From Afifellaceae bacterium (GTDB taxonomy: Bacteria; Pseudomonadota; Alphaproteobacteria; Rhizobiales; Afifellaceae), in assembly GCA_028284625.1 (NCBI GenBank), contig JANQRH010000016.1, forward strand, positions 124,001-188,000: DNA of 64,000 nucleotides. The letters run 5' to 3'. The notes under the pieces are model-generated. The model did no database searches, had not been told where the DNA came from, and worked only from the letters and a program-made list of their open reading frames with translations. Numbering within the stretch: position 1 is the first letter of the stretch; every line of letters starts with the position of its first letter. The translations under genes were made by a program, and so were the position numbers. Below, piece by piece: positions 1 through 8,336 of the stretch.

Positions 1-202
1 CGATACCGACATGGGCACGACCGGCTTCATCCGCTGTTTGCCGAATGGCTGCCTGTCGGAGGTTCTCATGGACGATTCGCTGATTGAGTCCTTGCGTGCA
101 GGCGATCGAGCAATGTTCATTATTTTCCAGACGCCGGAGGAGGGAATCGGTGTGCCGATTTCGCTTGAGGGATTCGGCGAAGGCTTCGACGCACTTCCCT
201 GA
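1..202 (+). CDS. IalB-family secreted protein, C-terminal part
   Basis: The window opens inside this gene; the reading frame is open from base 2 and stops at 200-202. The visible 66 or so residues contain RCLPNGC and LRAGDRAMFIIFQ followed by VPISLEGFGEGFDAL, the usual ending of the invasion-associated locus B (IalB) family, periplasmic or surface proteins with paired cysteines that are common in Hyphomicrobiales. The two cysteines in CLPNGC fit the conserved disulphide pair. The start, the signal peptide and the upstream context lie outside the window, so the role cannot be refined. The 85 bases after the stop hold nothing recognisable beyond the ribosome binding region of the next gene. Confidence 0.8.
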   Translation, partial: DTDMGTTGFIRCLPNGCLSEVLMDDSLIESLRAGDRAMFIIFQTPEEGIGVPISLEGFGEGFDALP

Positions 203-287
203 CGCGCCGTAAGGAGCGCCGGCGCCCCGCGGCGATCTCTTACGGCCCAATACGGAAGCTGCGGCACGCGCGGGAGCGGCGATCGCC

Positions 288-2114
288 ATGCAGGAGGAAT
301 CCCACGGCACGAGCTTTAGCTTCGTTTTCGCCGAACCGCTGATCCTGCTTCTCGCCGCCGTGATCGGCGTGGCGATATCGCGCCGGCTCGGGCTCGGCTC
401 CGTGCTCGGCTATTTGGCGGCGGGCGTCGTCATCGGGCCGGTTGCGCGGCTGATCACCGACGCGGAAGAGATCATGCACGTTGCCGAGCTCGGCATCGTG
501 CTTTTCCTGTTCATCATCGGCCTGGAGTTGCGGCCGGCGCGCCTGTGGTCGATGCGCACCGATATTTTCGGCCTCGGCCTGGCGCAGTTGATGGTGACGG
601 GGCTGATCCTCACCGGGCTCTTCGTTGTGCTCGGCTGGCGCATCGAGCCGGCGCTGATCATCGGCTTCGGACTTGCCATGTCGTCGACGGCATTCGGCAT
701 GCAGGCGCTGGCGGAGCGCAACGAGGTAGCGACACCCTACGGGCAGAAGGCCATCGGGATTCTGCTTTTTCAGGATATCGCCATCGTCCCGCTCCTGGCG
801 CTGGTGCCGATCGTGGCTTCCGGGGGCGAGGCTTTTGCGACGGCCGGTGTCACGGAGATCGTGAAGGTCGTCGCCGCACTCGCGGCGCTCCTCCTTGCCG
901 GCCGCTATCTGCTCAATCCGTTCTTCCGCCTCCTTGCGGTCACCGGCGCGCGCGAAATCATGACGGCGGCGGCGCTTCTTGTCGTGCTCGGCGCGGCCGT
1001 GCTCATGGATCTCGCCGGCATGTCGATGGCCATGGGCGCCTTCATCGCGGGGGTGATGCTGGCGGATTCGGCCTTTCGCCACGCCCTTGAGGCGGAGGTC
1101 GAGCCGTTCCGCGGCATCTTGCTGGGGCTTTTCTTCCTCTCCGTCGGCATGTCCATCAACATCGACACGGTGATCTACAGCTGGTGGCGGATCGCGCTTG
1201 CGGTGCCGGCCATCATGATCATCAAGGCCGCGGTGATCTACGGGCTGGCGCGGCTCTTCGGCTCCGGTCACGCCGATGCCGTGCGCGTCAGCCTGCTCCT
1301 GCCGCAGGCCGGTGAGTTCGCGTTCGTGCTCTTTGCCTCCGCCTTCGCGGTGCGGGCCTTGTGGCCGTCGGAGACGTCCTTCGTCGCCGGTATCGTCACC
1401 GTCACCATGGCGTTGACGCCGTTTGCGCTCATGCTCGACCGCTACCTCATCAAACGCGACGAGACGGACGACACGATGGAGGAGGATTTCGAGGGCGCCG
1501 GCGGCAAGGTGCTCGTCATCGGCTTCGGCCGCTTCGGGCAGATCGTCAGCCAGGTGCTTCTTGCCCAGCACATCGACGCCACCCTGATCGACGCCAGCGC
1601 GGAGCGTGTACGGCAGGCGGCGCGGTTCGGCTTCCGCATCTATTTCGGCGACGGCACGCGGCGCGAGGTCCTGCGCGCCGCCGGCGCGGGGCAGGCATCG
1701 GTCGTCTGCGTGTGCGTTGCCAAGCCAGAGGTCGCCAGCCGCATCATCGAGCTGGTGCGCTCGGAGTTCCCTAACGCCAAGATTTATGCGCGCTCCTATG
1801 ACCGCACCCATACGCTGGAGCTTCTGGCCAATGGCGTCGATTACGAGGTTCGCGAGACGCTGGAATCAGCCATTCTCTTCGGCGGCGAAACGTTGCGCGC
1901 GCTCGGCTATGACGCCGAAGAAGTCCAGACCATCGTCGACGAGGTCCGCCGACGCGACGCCGACCGGCTGGCGCTCCAAAGAAGCGGCGGCATTCATGCC
2001 GGCCGCGAGGGCCCGCCGGCCGAGCCGATGACGCCAGAGCCCCTTGTCCGGCCGACGCCCCGGCACCCGGAGGACACGCCCGCGGACGAGTCAACAAGCC
2101 GCGCGGCCGAATAA
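288..2114 (+). CDS. Kef-type K+/H+ antiporter (CPA2) with TrkA-N domain
   Basis: A 608-residue inner-membrane monovalent cation:proton antiporter of the KefB/KefC type. The first 390 residues are a chain of hydrophobic segments typical of the CPA2 exchanger domain (for example IIGFGLAMSSTAFGMQ and the PLLALVPI region). From about residue 405 a TrkA-N/RCK Rossmann domain begins with VLVIGFGRFGQIVSQ, the dinucleotide-binding glycine motif. The last 60 residues are a proline- and charge-rich tail. Such proteins release K+ in exchange for H+ during electrophilic or alkaline stress. No KefF/KefG-type ancillary oxidoreductase is adjacent, so glutathione-adduct gating is unproven here. The ATG at 288 precedes the first membrane segment closely and was kept as start. 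Confidence 0.88.
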   Translation: MQEESHGTSFSFVFAEPLILLLAAVIGVAISRRLGLGSVLGYLAAGVVIGPVARLITDAEEIMHVAELGIVLFLFIIGLELRPARLWSMRTDIFGLGLAQLMVTGLILTGLFVVLGWRIEPALIIGFGLAMSSTAFGMQALAERNEVATPYGQKAIGILLFQDIAIVPLLALVPIVASGGEAFATAGVTEIVKVVAALAALLLAGRYLLNPFFRLLAVTGAREIMTAAALLVVLGAAVLMDLAGMSMAMGAFIAGVMLADSAFRHALEAEVEPFRGILLGLFFLSVGMSINIDTVIYSWWRIALAVPAIMIIKAAVIYGLARLFGSGHADAVRVSLLLPQAGEFAFVLFASAFAVRALWPSETSFVAGIVTVTMALTPFALMLDRYLIKRDETDDTMEEDFEGAGGKVLVIGFGRFGQIVSQVLLAQHIDATLIDASAERVRQAARFGFRIYFGDGTRREVLRAAGAGQASVVCVCVAKPEVASRIIELVRSEFPNAKIYARSYDRTHTLELLANGVDYEVRETLESAILFGGETLRALGYDAEEVQTIVDEVRRRDADRLALQRSGGIHAGREGPPAEPMTPEPLVRPTPRHPEDTPADESTSRAAE

Positions 2115-2172
2115 TGCGCCCGCGTCAGCATGAGAGCTTGGCCGCCACCGGCGGCTTGGCTAAAAGGCCCCG

Positions 2173-2397
2173 ATGAACAGGCACGAACTTTCCGGCCGCG
2201 ACGGCGAAGCCCAACTTCGCTACCTCGACAGCGACTACCAGGTCGTCGTGCCGGGCGCCTATGTGACTTGTGCTGAGACCGGCAAGCGCATCCCGCTGGC
2301 GGAGCTTCGCTATTGGAGCGTCGATCGCCAGGAGGCCTACGCCAACGTGGAGGCCTCGCTCAAGCGGGAGCAGGCCCTTCGCCAAGGCGGGACATGA
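2173..2397 (+). CDS. DUF2093 domain protein
   Basis: A 74-residue soluble protein. The core LDSDYQVVVPGAYVTCAETG followed by IPLAELRYWSVDRQEAY is the DUF2093 signature, a short alphaproteobacterial family without known function that is usually found beside lpxK, as here. The 3' end overlaps the 3' end of lpxK by 38 bases in convergent orientation (2360-2397). A 6-bp GC-rich hairpin with a 3-nt loop lies upstream at 2141-2155, between the antiporter and this gene, but has no T-run. Family assignment is firm; function is unknown. Confidence 0.85.
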   Translation: MNRHELSGRDGEAQLRYLDSDYQVVVPGAYVTCAETGKRIPLAELRYWSVDRQEAYANVEASLKREQALRQGGT

Positions 2398-3433
2398 TCG
2401 GCGGGCCGCGCCGATAGGCGCTGCCGTGGGCGGCGACGGCATCCTCAATCATGCCGATAAGCCGATTGGGCTCTTCGAAGCGCACGTGAATGGGAAATGT
2501 CTCAGCGGTCGCGGCGAGACGCTCCGCCGCGTCGCCGCCGCGCGTCAGGCGTGCCCGGTCCTTCTCCGTGGTGATGGGAACGAGCTTGCGACTCTCGGCC
2601 TCCGCCAGGATCGCCTCGCAATCCTCATGCGTGAACAGGTGATGATCGGCAAAGCTCATCGTGTGCTGCACCACCGCGCCGGATGCCTCAAGCAACGCGT
2701 AGAACTTGTCCGGGTCGCCGATGCCGGCAAAGGCGAGATAGGCATGGCGCTTGAGGCCACGGCGGCGCGCCGCCTCCGTCTTTGCCCGAAGGATGGGAAG
2801 CCCGGCGCGCGCAGCGGCGCGGACTGCCCTATCCTGCGCGCCTTCGCCTAGCACCACCAGCCCGTCGGCGCAGCGGATCTGATAGGCGAGCGGCGCACGG
2901 AGCGGCCCGGCTGGCAAGGTCAAGCCGTTGCCGATACCGCGCCGCGCATCGACCACGACCAGGGCCAGGTCCTTGTTGAGCGAGGGATTTTGGAAACCGT
3001 CGTCCATCACCACGATGTCGGCGCCGAGACTGGCGAGCAGCTTGGCGCCCGCCGGGCGGTCGGCGGCGACGATTGTCGGCGCGAATTGCGCCAGCAAGAG
3101 CGCCTCATCGCCGACATCATGCGGAGAATGGACGGCGAGGGAGACAACCAGCGGGCCCGTTTCGCGCCCGCGATAGCCGCGCGTCAAGAAGCCCGGATTG
3201 AGGCCCAACTTTCGGCAGATACTGGCGACCGCCAGGGCGGTCGGCGTCTTGCCGGCGCCGCCGACAACAAGATTGCCGACGCAGATGACCGGCACCCCCG
3301 TCGACGTTCCGGCGCGCATCATGCGGCGCCCGGATAACTGCCCGTAGATGGCGCCCAAAGGGGCAAGCGCCATCCCCGGCAGCGAGCGGCCCCGCCACCA
3401 GAACTCAGGCGCCTGCGGCAGCTTTATCTTCAT
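2360..3433 (-). CDS. lpxK: Tetraacyldisaccharide 4'-kinase
   Basis: LpxK phosphorylates the 4' position of the tetraacyldisaccharide-1-phosphate intermediate to give lipid IVA, the sixth step of lipid A synthesis, at the inner face of the inner membrane. The 357-residue protein starts with APEFWWRGRSLPGMALAP, an N-terminal membrane-associated helix region, followed by CVGNLVVGGAGKTPTALAV, the P-loop with the family's GGAGKTP form. MDDGFQNPSLNKD carries the conserved DDGFQ motif. The ATG at 3433 lies 29 bases inside the 3' end of waaA, so translation is probably coupled. It is the last gene of the leftward envelope unit. Confidence 0.93.
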   Translation of the reverse strand: MKIKLPQAPEFWWRGRSLPGMALAPLGAIYGQLSGRRMMRAGTSTGVPVICVGNLVVGGAGKTPTALAVASICRKLGLNPGFLTRGYRGRETGPLVVSLAVHSPHDVGDEALLLAQFAPTIVAADRPAGAKLLASLGADIVVMDDGFQNPSLNKDLALVVVDARRGIGNGLTLPAGPLRAPLAYQIRCADGLVVLGEGAQDRAVRAAARAGLPILRAKTEAARRRGLKRHAYLAFAGIGDPDKFYALLEASGAVVQHTMSFADHHLFTHEDCEAILAEAESRKLVPITTEKDRARLTRGGDAAERLAATAETFPIHVRFEEPNRLIGMIEDAVAAHGSAYRRGPPIMSRLGEGPAPA

Positions 3434-4799
3434 GGCCCGATGCCGGGAGATAGGGTTTCAGGGCGTCCAATATACGCTCAAGCGCGCCGGTGAAGCGCTC
3501 AACGCAGGCATGCGCCTCGCGCGCCAGCCGGTCGCGTTCATGCGCATCGTCGATCAGCTGCGCCACGGCAGCAGCAAGATCGGCTTCATTGCTCACGGGC
3601 TTCACCGCCTTGGCCTCATGCAGCGCCTCATAGACGTCGCGGAAGTTGCCCACATGCTGACCGTGCAGCACGGGAACGCGGAGCTTGGCCGGTTCGATCG
3701 GGTTCTGTCCACCGCGCGGCACCAATGATCCGCCGAGGAATGCCATGTCGGCCAACCTGTACCAGAGCCCCATCTCGCCGATCGTGTCGGCCAAATAGAT
3801 GTCGGTGTCGGCGTCGATCGCCTCATTCAGTGAGCGCCGGCGCACGCGTTGCCCGGCCGCCCTTATCGCTTCGGCCACAGCGTCGCCGCGCTTGGGGTGT
3901 CGCGGCGCGATGACCGTCAGAAGCCGCGTGCCGCGGCGCACTAACTCCGCATGCGCCGCCACCACAACAGCCTCCTCTCCGGGATGCGTGCTGGCGGCGA
4001 CCAGAATCGGCCGGTCACCGGCTGCCTCACGCATCGCGGCGAGAACGGCGTCGTCAGCCGGCGGCGGCGGCACATCGAACTTCAGATTGCCGCAGACCTG
4101 AACTTTAGCGGCGCCGAGCGCGCGCAGGCGATCCGCATCGGCGAGGGTCTGCGCCAGATAGAGCTCCGGGCGCTGGAGCACGGCGCGCGCCAACGGCGGG
4201 AAACGCTGCCACGATCTGAACGAGCGCTCCGACATTCTGGCGCTGACGACGACCAGTGGCACGTTCCGACGGGCCAGGCTCCGCAGCATGATGGGCCAAA
4301 GTTCCGACTCAGCGAAAAGCGCAAGATCGGGCCGCCAATGATCAAGAAACCGACGCACGGTGACCGGTGTGTCGATCGGCGCGAACTGATGCAGCGCCAC
4401 GTCATTGAGACGCCGCGCCGCAACGTCGGCGGCGGTGAGCGTTCCGGTGGTCAGGAGGACTGCCGGCCCTTTGGCGTGCAAGCGCCGGATGAGCGGTGCC
4501 GCAGCGGCCGTCTCGCCAACGCTTGCGGCATGCACCCAGATCAAAGGTCCGTCCGGCCGCGGAAGGCTCGCTTTGCCGAAACGCTCAGCGCGGCGGCTCC
4601 GGTCTTCCTTGCCTCGCCTCGCCCGCCGCGTCAGCAGCGCGCCGGCGGCGGGCAGCGCCAGATATCCGGCGGCGCCATAAAGCGCCAGCGCGGCTTTGCC
4701 GAGGAACGATCCGGCCGGCCAGTCCGGCGCCGCCTCAGCCTCCGGCGGCAGCGAGCTGGAGTTCGTCACCGAGAAGCTGTGCCTTGACCATGCTTGCAT
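3405..4799 (-). CDS. waaA: 3-deoxy-D-manno-octulosonic acid (Kdo) transferase
   Basis: WaaA (KdtA) transfers Kdo from CMP-Kdo to lipid IVA at the cytoplasmic side of the inner membrane. An N-terminal hydrophobic anchor (around LGKAALALYGAAGYLALPAAG) is followed by RRGKEDRSRRAERFGK and IWVHAASVGE, hallmark sequences of the family, and by the C-terminal GT-B nucleotide-sugar domain with FLGGSLVPRGGQNPIEPA. The start is uncertain: the only ATG, at 4799, overlaps the ABC transporter gene by 65 bases and has no clear ribosome binding site; a GTG at 4769 would give 454 residues. Either way the gene begins inside its upstream neighbour. Sits between the lipid exporter and lpxK. Confidence 0.92.
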   Translation of the reverse strand: MQAWSRHSFSVTNSSSLPPEAEAAPDWPAGSFLGKAALALYGAAGYLALPAAGALLTRRARRGKEDRSRRAERFGKASLPRPDGPLIWVHAASVGETAAAAPLIRRLHAKGPAVLLTTGTLTAADVAARRLNDVALHQFAPIDTPVTVRRFLDHWRPDLALFAESELWPIMLRSLARRNVPLVVVSARMSERSFRSWQRFPPLARAVLQRPELYLAQTLADADRLRALGAAKVQVCGNLKFDVPPPPADDAVLAAMREAAGDRPILVAASTHPGEEAVVVAAHAELVRRGTRLLTVIAPRHPKRGDAVAEAIRAAGQRVRRRSLNEAIDADTDIYLADTIGEMGLWYRLADMAFLGGSLVPRGGQNPIEPAKLRVPVLHGQHVGNFRDVYEALHEAKAVKPVSNEADLAAAVAQLIDDAHERDRLAREAHACVERFTGALERILDALKPYLPASGHEDKAAAGA

Positions 4800-6567
4800 A
4801 TTTGCCGCGCTGCGCCACCAGCTCCTGGTGCGTGCCGGACTCTAGAACACGGCCTTCTTCCATGTAGCAGATCATGTCGGCCTTCTTCACGGTCGACAGG
4901 CGGTGGGCGATCATCACCACCGTGCGCCCCGACAACAGCCGTTCCATCGCCGCCTGCACCTTGGCCTCCGATTCGGCGTCGAGCGCGCTGGTCGGCTCGT
5001 CGAGCAGTAGGATGGGTGTGTTGCGCAGCATGGCGCGGGCAAAAGCGATGCGCTGACGCTCGCCACCGGAGAGCCGCGTTCCGGATTCGCCCACGCGCGT
5101 CCGGTAGCCGTCGGGAAGCCGCATGATGAAATCGTGCGCTGCGGCGGCATCCGCCGCGGCTGCGATGTCCTCTTCGGTTGCGCCCTCCGATCCGTAGGCG
5201 ATGTTGGCGGCAATGGTGTCGTCGAACAGCACCGGGTCCTGCGTCAGCAGCGCGGAGGCGCCGCGCACGCTTGAGATCGTCACGCCGCGGATGTCCTGAT
5301 CGTCGATCAGCACATCCCCGGTCTTTGGATCGAAGAAGCGGAGGATGAGATTGAGCACGGTGCTCTTGCCGGCGCCACTCGGCCCGACCAGCGCGACCTT
5401 CTTTCCGGCAGGCACTTCCAGGTCGAAATTGCGCAGCACCGGGCCGCTGCCGTCATAGGAGAAGCAGACATCGCGGAAGCTTATGGCGCCGCCGCCCGGG
5501 CGCAGCGGCTTGGCACCGCGTGCTTCGCTGACATGCGATGAATAGTCGATCACGGAGAAAACACGTTGCGCGGCAAGCAGACCCTCGCTGACAGACGCCA
5601 TGACGGTGGCCATCGTCTTCATGGGCTGAAAGGCAAGCAGCCCGGCCGTCATGAAGCCCATGAAATGGCCGAGCGTGACGTTGCCCTGGATGCCCTGCCA
5701 GCCGCCATAAAACAGCACAGCGGCAATGCCGACGCCGGTGAACGCCTCCCAGGCCGGTCCGACGGCTGCACGTGATCGCGTGCCGCGCATGAGGTATTTG
5801 CGCAGCTTGCGAACGATGCGGCGCAGGCGCTGACCCTCATTGGCCTCCTGGCCGTAGGCCTTGACGACGCGCATCCCCACCAGGGTCTGCGTGAGCATCG
5901 AGTTCAGATGCCCCGCCTCCTGCAAGGTCTGCCCGGCGGCGCGCCTGATGCGGCGTTTCTGCTTTCCGAGATTGATGATGGCGACCGGCGCGCCGATCAG
6001 GACAAGCAGACTGAGACGCCAGTCCATATAGAACATCGCGCCAAGAAGGCCGGTGACGGTCAGCGCACTCTTGACCATGCGCAGCATGGCGCTTGTTCCG
6101 GCACGATCGATCGTCGGCACGTCGTGCACGAAGGCGGAGACGAAGCGACCCGAATGGAAGCCCTGAATCCACGCCAGGTCGGCGGCGGCGATCGTGTCGA
6201 ACATGCGAACGCGGAGATCGGCGACGATCTTGGTGGAAAGCGAACCCTCAGCGACGGATGTCAGCCAGCTCGCGCCGGCGCGGACGGAGATCAGCACCAC
6301 CGCCAGGATCGGCAGGACATAGACGAGGGTCTCGTCCTTGGCGACGAAGACGTCATCGCCGATTCGCTGCAGAAGAAACGGCACGGCCGCAGCGGTTGCG
6401 GCGGTGAACACCATGCAGATCGCCGTGAACGCCAGAACCCGCCGATGCGGCCAGAAGCACTCAACGACGAGACGCCTGAACACCGGCCAGGCGACGAACT
6501 CCTCATCGGGGCGCGCGTCGAAGGTGAACTTGCGCGTCGCGCCGCCGACGGTATCGGCCTTGCTCAT
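4735..6567 (-). CDS. MsbA-like ABC transporter, fused permease and ATPase
   Basis: A 610-residue half-transporter: an exporter-type six-helix domain (about residues 40-330) followed by an ATPase domain with Walker A GPSGAGKS near residue 394, Q-loop TQDPVLFD, signature LSGGERQ near 496, Walker B ILLLDEP near 519 and the H-loop IAHRLS. It should act as a homodimer in the inner membrane. Position between DUF4170 and waaA, with overlapping frames on both sides, points to flipping of a lipid A precursor or another envelope lipid (MsbA role), which is inference from context. In many rhizobial relatives this slot holds a lysophospholipid acyltransferase-like (DUF374) gene instead. Confidence 0.85.
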   Translation of the reverse strand: MSKADTVGGATRKFTFDARPDEEFVAWPVFRRLVVECFWPHRRVLAFTAICMVFTAATAAAVPFLLQRIGDDVFVAKDETLVYVLPILAVVLISVRAGASWLTSVAEGSLSTKIVADLRVRMFDTIAAADLAWIQGFHSGRFVSAFVHDVPTIDRAGTSAMLRMVKSALTVTGLLGAMFYMDWRLSLLVLIGAPVAIINLGKQKRRIRRAAGQTLQEAGHLNSMLTQTLVGMRVVKAYGQEANEGQRLRRIVRKLRKYLMRGTRSRAAVGPAWEAFTGVGIAAVLFYGGWQGIQGNVTLGHFMGFMTAGLLAFQPMKTMATVMASVSEGLLAAQRVFSVIDYSSHVSEARGAKPLRPGGGAISFRDVCFSYDGSGPVLRNFDLEVPAGKKVALVGPSGAGKSTVLNLILRFFDPKTGDVLIDDQDIRGVTISSVRGASALLTQDPVLFDDTIAANIAYGSEGATEEDIAAAADAAAAHDFIMRLPDGYRTRVGESGTRLSGGERQRIAFARAMLRNTPILLLDEPTSALDAESEAKVQAAMERLLSGRTVVMIAHRLSTVKKADMICYMEEGRVLESGTHQELVAQRGKYASMVKAQLLGDELQLAAAGG

Positions 6568-6806
6568 TGGTCGTCTTCCGGATCGAGCAGCCGATGAAGA
6601 TGCACGATGAAGTAGCGCATCTGGGCGTTGTCGACCGTCATCTGCGCCTTTTCCTTCCAGGCTTTGTAGGCCTCGGCGTAATTGGGGTAGACCCCAACAA
6701 TATCGAGTTGGCCGAGATCGCGAAAGCGCACCTTGTCCAGCGCCTCCAGCTCGCCGCCGAAGACCAGATGCAGGAGCTGGTCGCGTGTGTTCGCCGTCTC
6801 GCTCAT
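6564..6806 (-). CDS. DUF4170 domain protein
   Basis: An 80-residue soluble protein with VFGGELEALDKVRFRDL, VGVYPNYAEAYKAWKEKAQ and a C-terminal MRYFIVHLHRLLDP, the conserved pattern of DUF4170, a small alphaproteobacterial family. Its start overlaps the stop of the CysQ-like gene by 4 bases (ATGA) and its own stop overlaps the start of the ABC transporter by 4 bases, so the three genes are one transcription unit and translationally coupled. Function is unknown; conserved linkage to waaA and lpxK suggests an envelope lipid role. Confidence 0.85.
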   Translation of the reverse strand: MSETANTRDQLLHLVFGGELEALDKVRFRDLGQLDIVGVYPNYAEAYKAWKEKAQMTVDNAQMRYFIVHLHRLLDPEDDQ

Positions 6807-7633
6807 CGGGGCTCCTTCGGTTGTCCGGCGGTCAATCCGCGCCCGACATCCCGCTGGGCGTCTCGCACCGTCGCCAGCGCGGCCGGCAGCAGCGTCTCGT
6901 TGGCGGCCGCCAATGCGCCATGGCGCGGGACTTCTTCGTTATAACACAGCACGTTGCCGTCGACCTCCGTCAGCCGGCCGCCGGCTTCGTGCACCAAAAG
7001 GTCACACGCCGCAAGGTCCCAGTCGTGGGCGCGGGGGCTGGCGAGCGCCACGTCGATCCGGCCGGTCGCCACCGACGCCATGCGATAGGCGAGCGACGGC
7101 ACATAATCGGTGAGCGTGGCGCCAAGCTCCGCGACGGTCGGTGTGCGCATCCATCCGCGTGGGCCGGAGAGGCGCGCACCGACCATCTCTGCGCGGTTCG
7201 ATACGGTGAGACGCTCCTGCCCAATCCAGGCGCCGCTGCCGCGGCCTGCCGTGAACAGCTCGTCGCGGGCCGGTACGTTGAGGGCCGCGGCGATCGGACG
7301 GCCCTTCTCAACGACGGCAAGCGAGACGCACCAGCGCTCGTCTCCGGCAATAAAGGCCTTGGTGCCGTCGATCGGATCGACGACGAAGATCGTGTCGTGT
7401 GCGCGGTGCGCGGGATCGTCGGCCGTCTCCTCCGACAGCCATCCATATTGCGGGCGGGCAGCCAGCAGCTCGCGGCGCAAGAAATCGTCCACCGCCATGT
7501 CGGCCTCCGTCACCGGCGAGCCGCCATCCTTCGACCAAATGAGCGGGTCGGCGCGAAAGTAGCGCATGGCGAGCGCCCCGGCGGCACGCGCGGCTTCTTC
7601 GAGCAGCTCCAGATCAGCGTCCAACGCGATCAC
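6803..7633 (-). CDS. cysQ: 3'(2'),5'-bisphosphate nucleotidase / inositol monophosphatase family
   Basis: Member of the Mg2+-dependent, Li+-sensitive phosphatase superfamily. Metal-binding motifs are visible as SEETADDP, VDPIDGTKAFI (the DPxDGT motif) and AHDWDLAACDLLVHEAGG (WDxAA). The LDADLELLEEAARAAGALAMRYF N-terminus is the usual helix preceding the first motif. CysQ members hydrolyse PAP to AMP in sulfate assimilation, while others act on inositol phosphates; the DPIDGTKAF form favours CysQ. I chose the GTG at 7633 because AAAGGA lies 9 bases upstream; a TTG at 7657 is possible but adds atypical residues. First gene of the leftward envelope unit. Sulfation or lipid metabolism as actual substrate context is not resolved. 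Confidence 0.82.
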   Translation of the reverse strand: MIALDADLELLEEAARAAGALAMRYFRADPLIWSKDGGSPVTEADMAVDDFLRRELLAARPQYGWLSEETADDPAHRAHDTIFVVDPIDGTKAFIAGDERWCVSLAVVEKGRPIAAALNVPARDELFTAGRGSGAWIGQERLTVSNRAEMVGARLSGPRGWMRTPTVAELGATLTDYVPSLAYRMASVATGRIDVALASPRAHDWDLAACDLLVHEAGGRLTEVDGNVLCYNEEVPRHGALAAANETLLPAALATVRDAQRDVGRGLTAGQPKEPR

Positions 7634-7806
7634 GCAAACGATTCCTTTCAGCCTCAAGCGAAAGCGGATTCAGCTTTCAATTACCGTGATTTAGGGATGA
7701 AAAGCATTAACCACAGACCTTAAGCAGTTTAGGCAAATTGAGGGCTAGTGTCGCCTGTGCAAGAGGCCGAAACGGTCCGTAGTAAAAGAATTCGCGTCGA
7801 ACAGAA

Positions 7807-8325
7807 ATGGACGAAGTCCACTCAAATCCGGCGGGTCGTTCGACTGAACGGCCCGCCACCTTTCCAGACGCTTTTCTATACAGAGGGCGATCTGGGGACG
7901 GTGCGGAATGTCTTGCTACTTTTGACCGGGGGACAATCCTGATGTCTCGACCAGTTGCCGGCCTTGCCTGCCGTATTCGCGTTCCGGTTCGCCAGTATCA
8001 GGCGGTTGCCGTTCTGATGCGCGACACCCGCCACGTTATTCGTCTCCTGCATCGCGACGCGGGACTGTCGATCGACGTGGAAGAGTTCGACACATTCGAG
8101 ACGGCGGAAGAATATGGCGACCGGCTCGCCAACTTCCTCGACCTGCCAGCGATGATGATGGCCGGTGCGCCCGGATCCGATGCGCCGCGTAAGCCCGCCG
8201 CGCCGCGGCGGCGCCGCGGCCTGCCCATCCGCGGGCGTCGGCCGCGCTTCCTGATGCGCCGCCGACCGGGCGCCGATGGCGCGACTGAGAAGGTCGAAGG
8301 GCGCGAGATCATCGCGCGCAACTGA
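7807..8325 (+). CDS. DUF6101 family protein
   Basis: A 172-residue basic protein. The central part VRQYQAVAVLMRDTRHVIRLLHRD and VEEFDTFETAEEYGDRLANFLDLP, the arginine-rich stretch RRPRFLMRRRPG and the terminal GREIIARN match a Hyphomicrobiales family of unknown function usually found next to ubiA, as here (11 bases between convergent stops). I kept the start at 7807 because the segment before the internal ATG at 7942 still resembles the family; a shorter form of 127 residues from 7942 cannot be excluded. No membrane segment or enzyme motif is visible. Confidence 0.68.
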   Translation: MDEVHSNPAGRSTERPATFPDAFLYRGRSGDGAECLATFDRGTILMSRPVAGLACRIRVPVRQYQAVAVLMRDTRHVIRLLHRDAGLSIDVEEFDTFETAEEYGDRLANFLDLPAMMMAGAPGSDAPRKPAAPRRRRGLPIRGRRPRFLMRRRPGADGATEKVEGREIIARN

Positions 8326-8336
8326 ACTAATCACCC

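Noticed and set aside
240..1811. A 523-codon open frame on the minus strand, rich in Arg, His and Asp.
   Set aside because: Antisense of the Kef-type antiporter; composition is that of a shadow frame.
7748..7942. A 64-codon frame before the DUF6101 gene.
   Set aside because: It overlaps the DUF6101 frame, has no recognisable family and no ribosome binding site.
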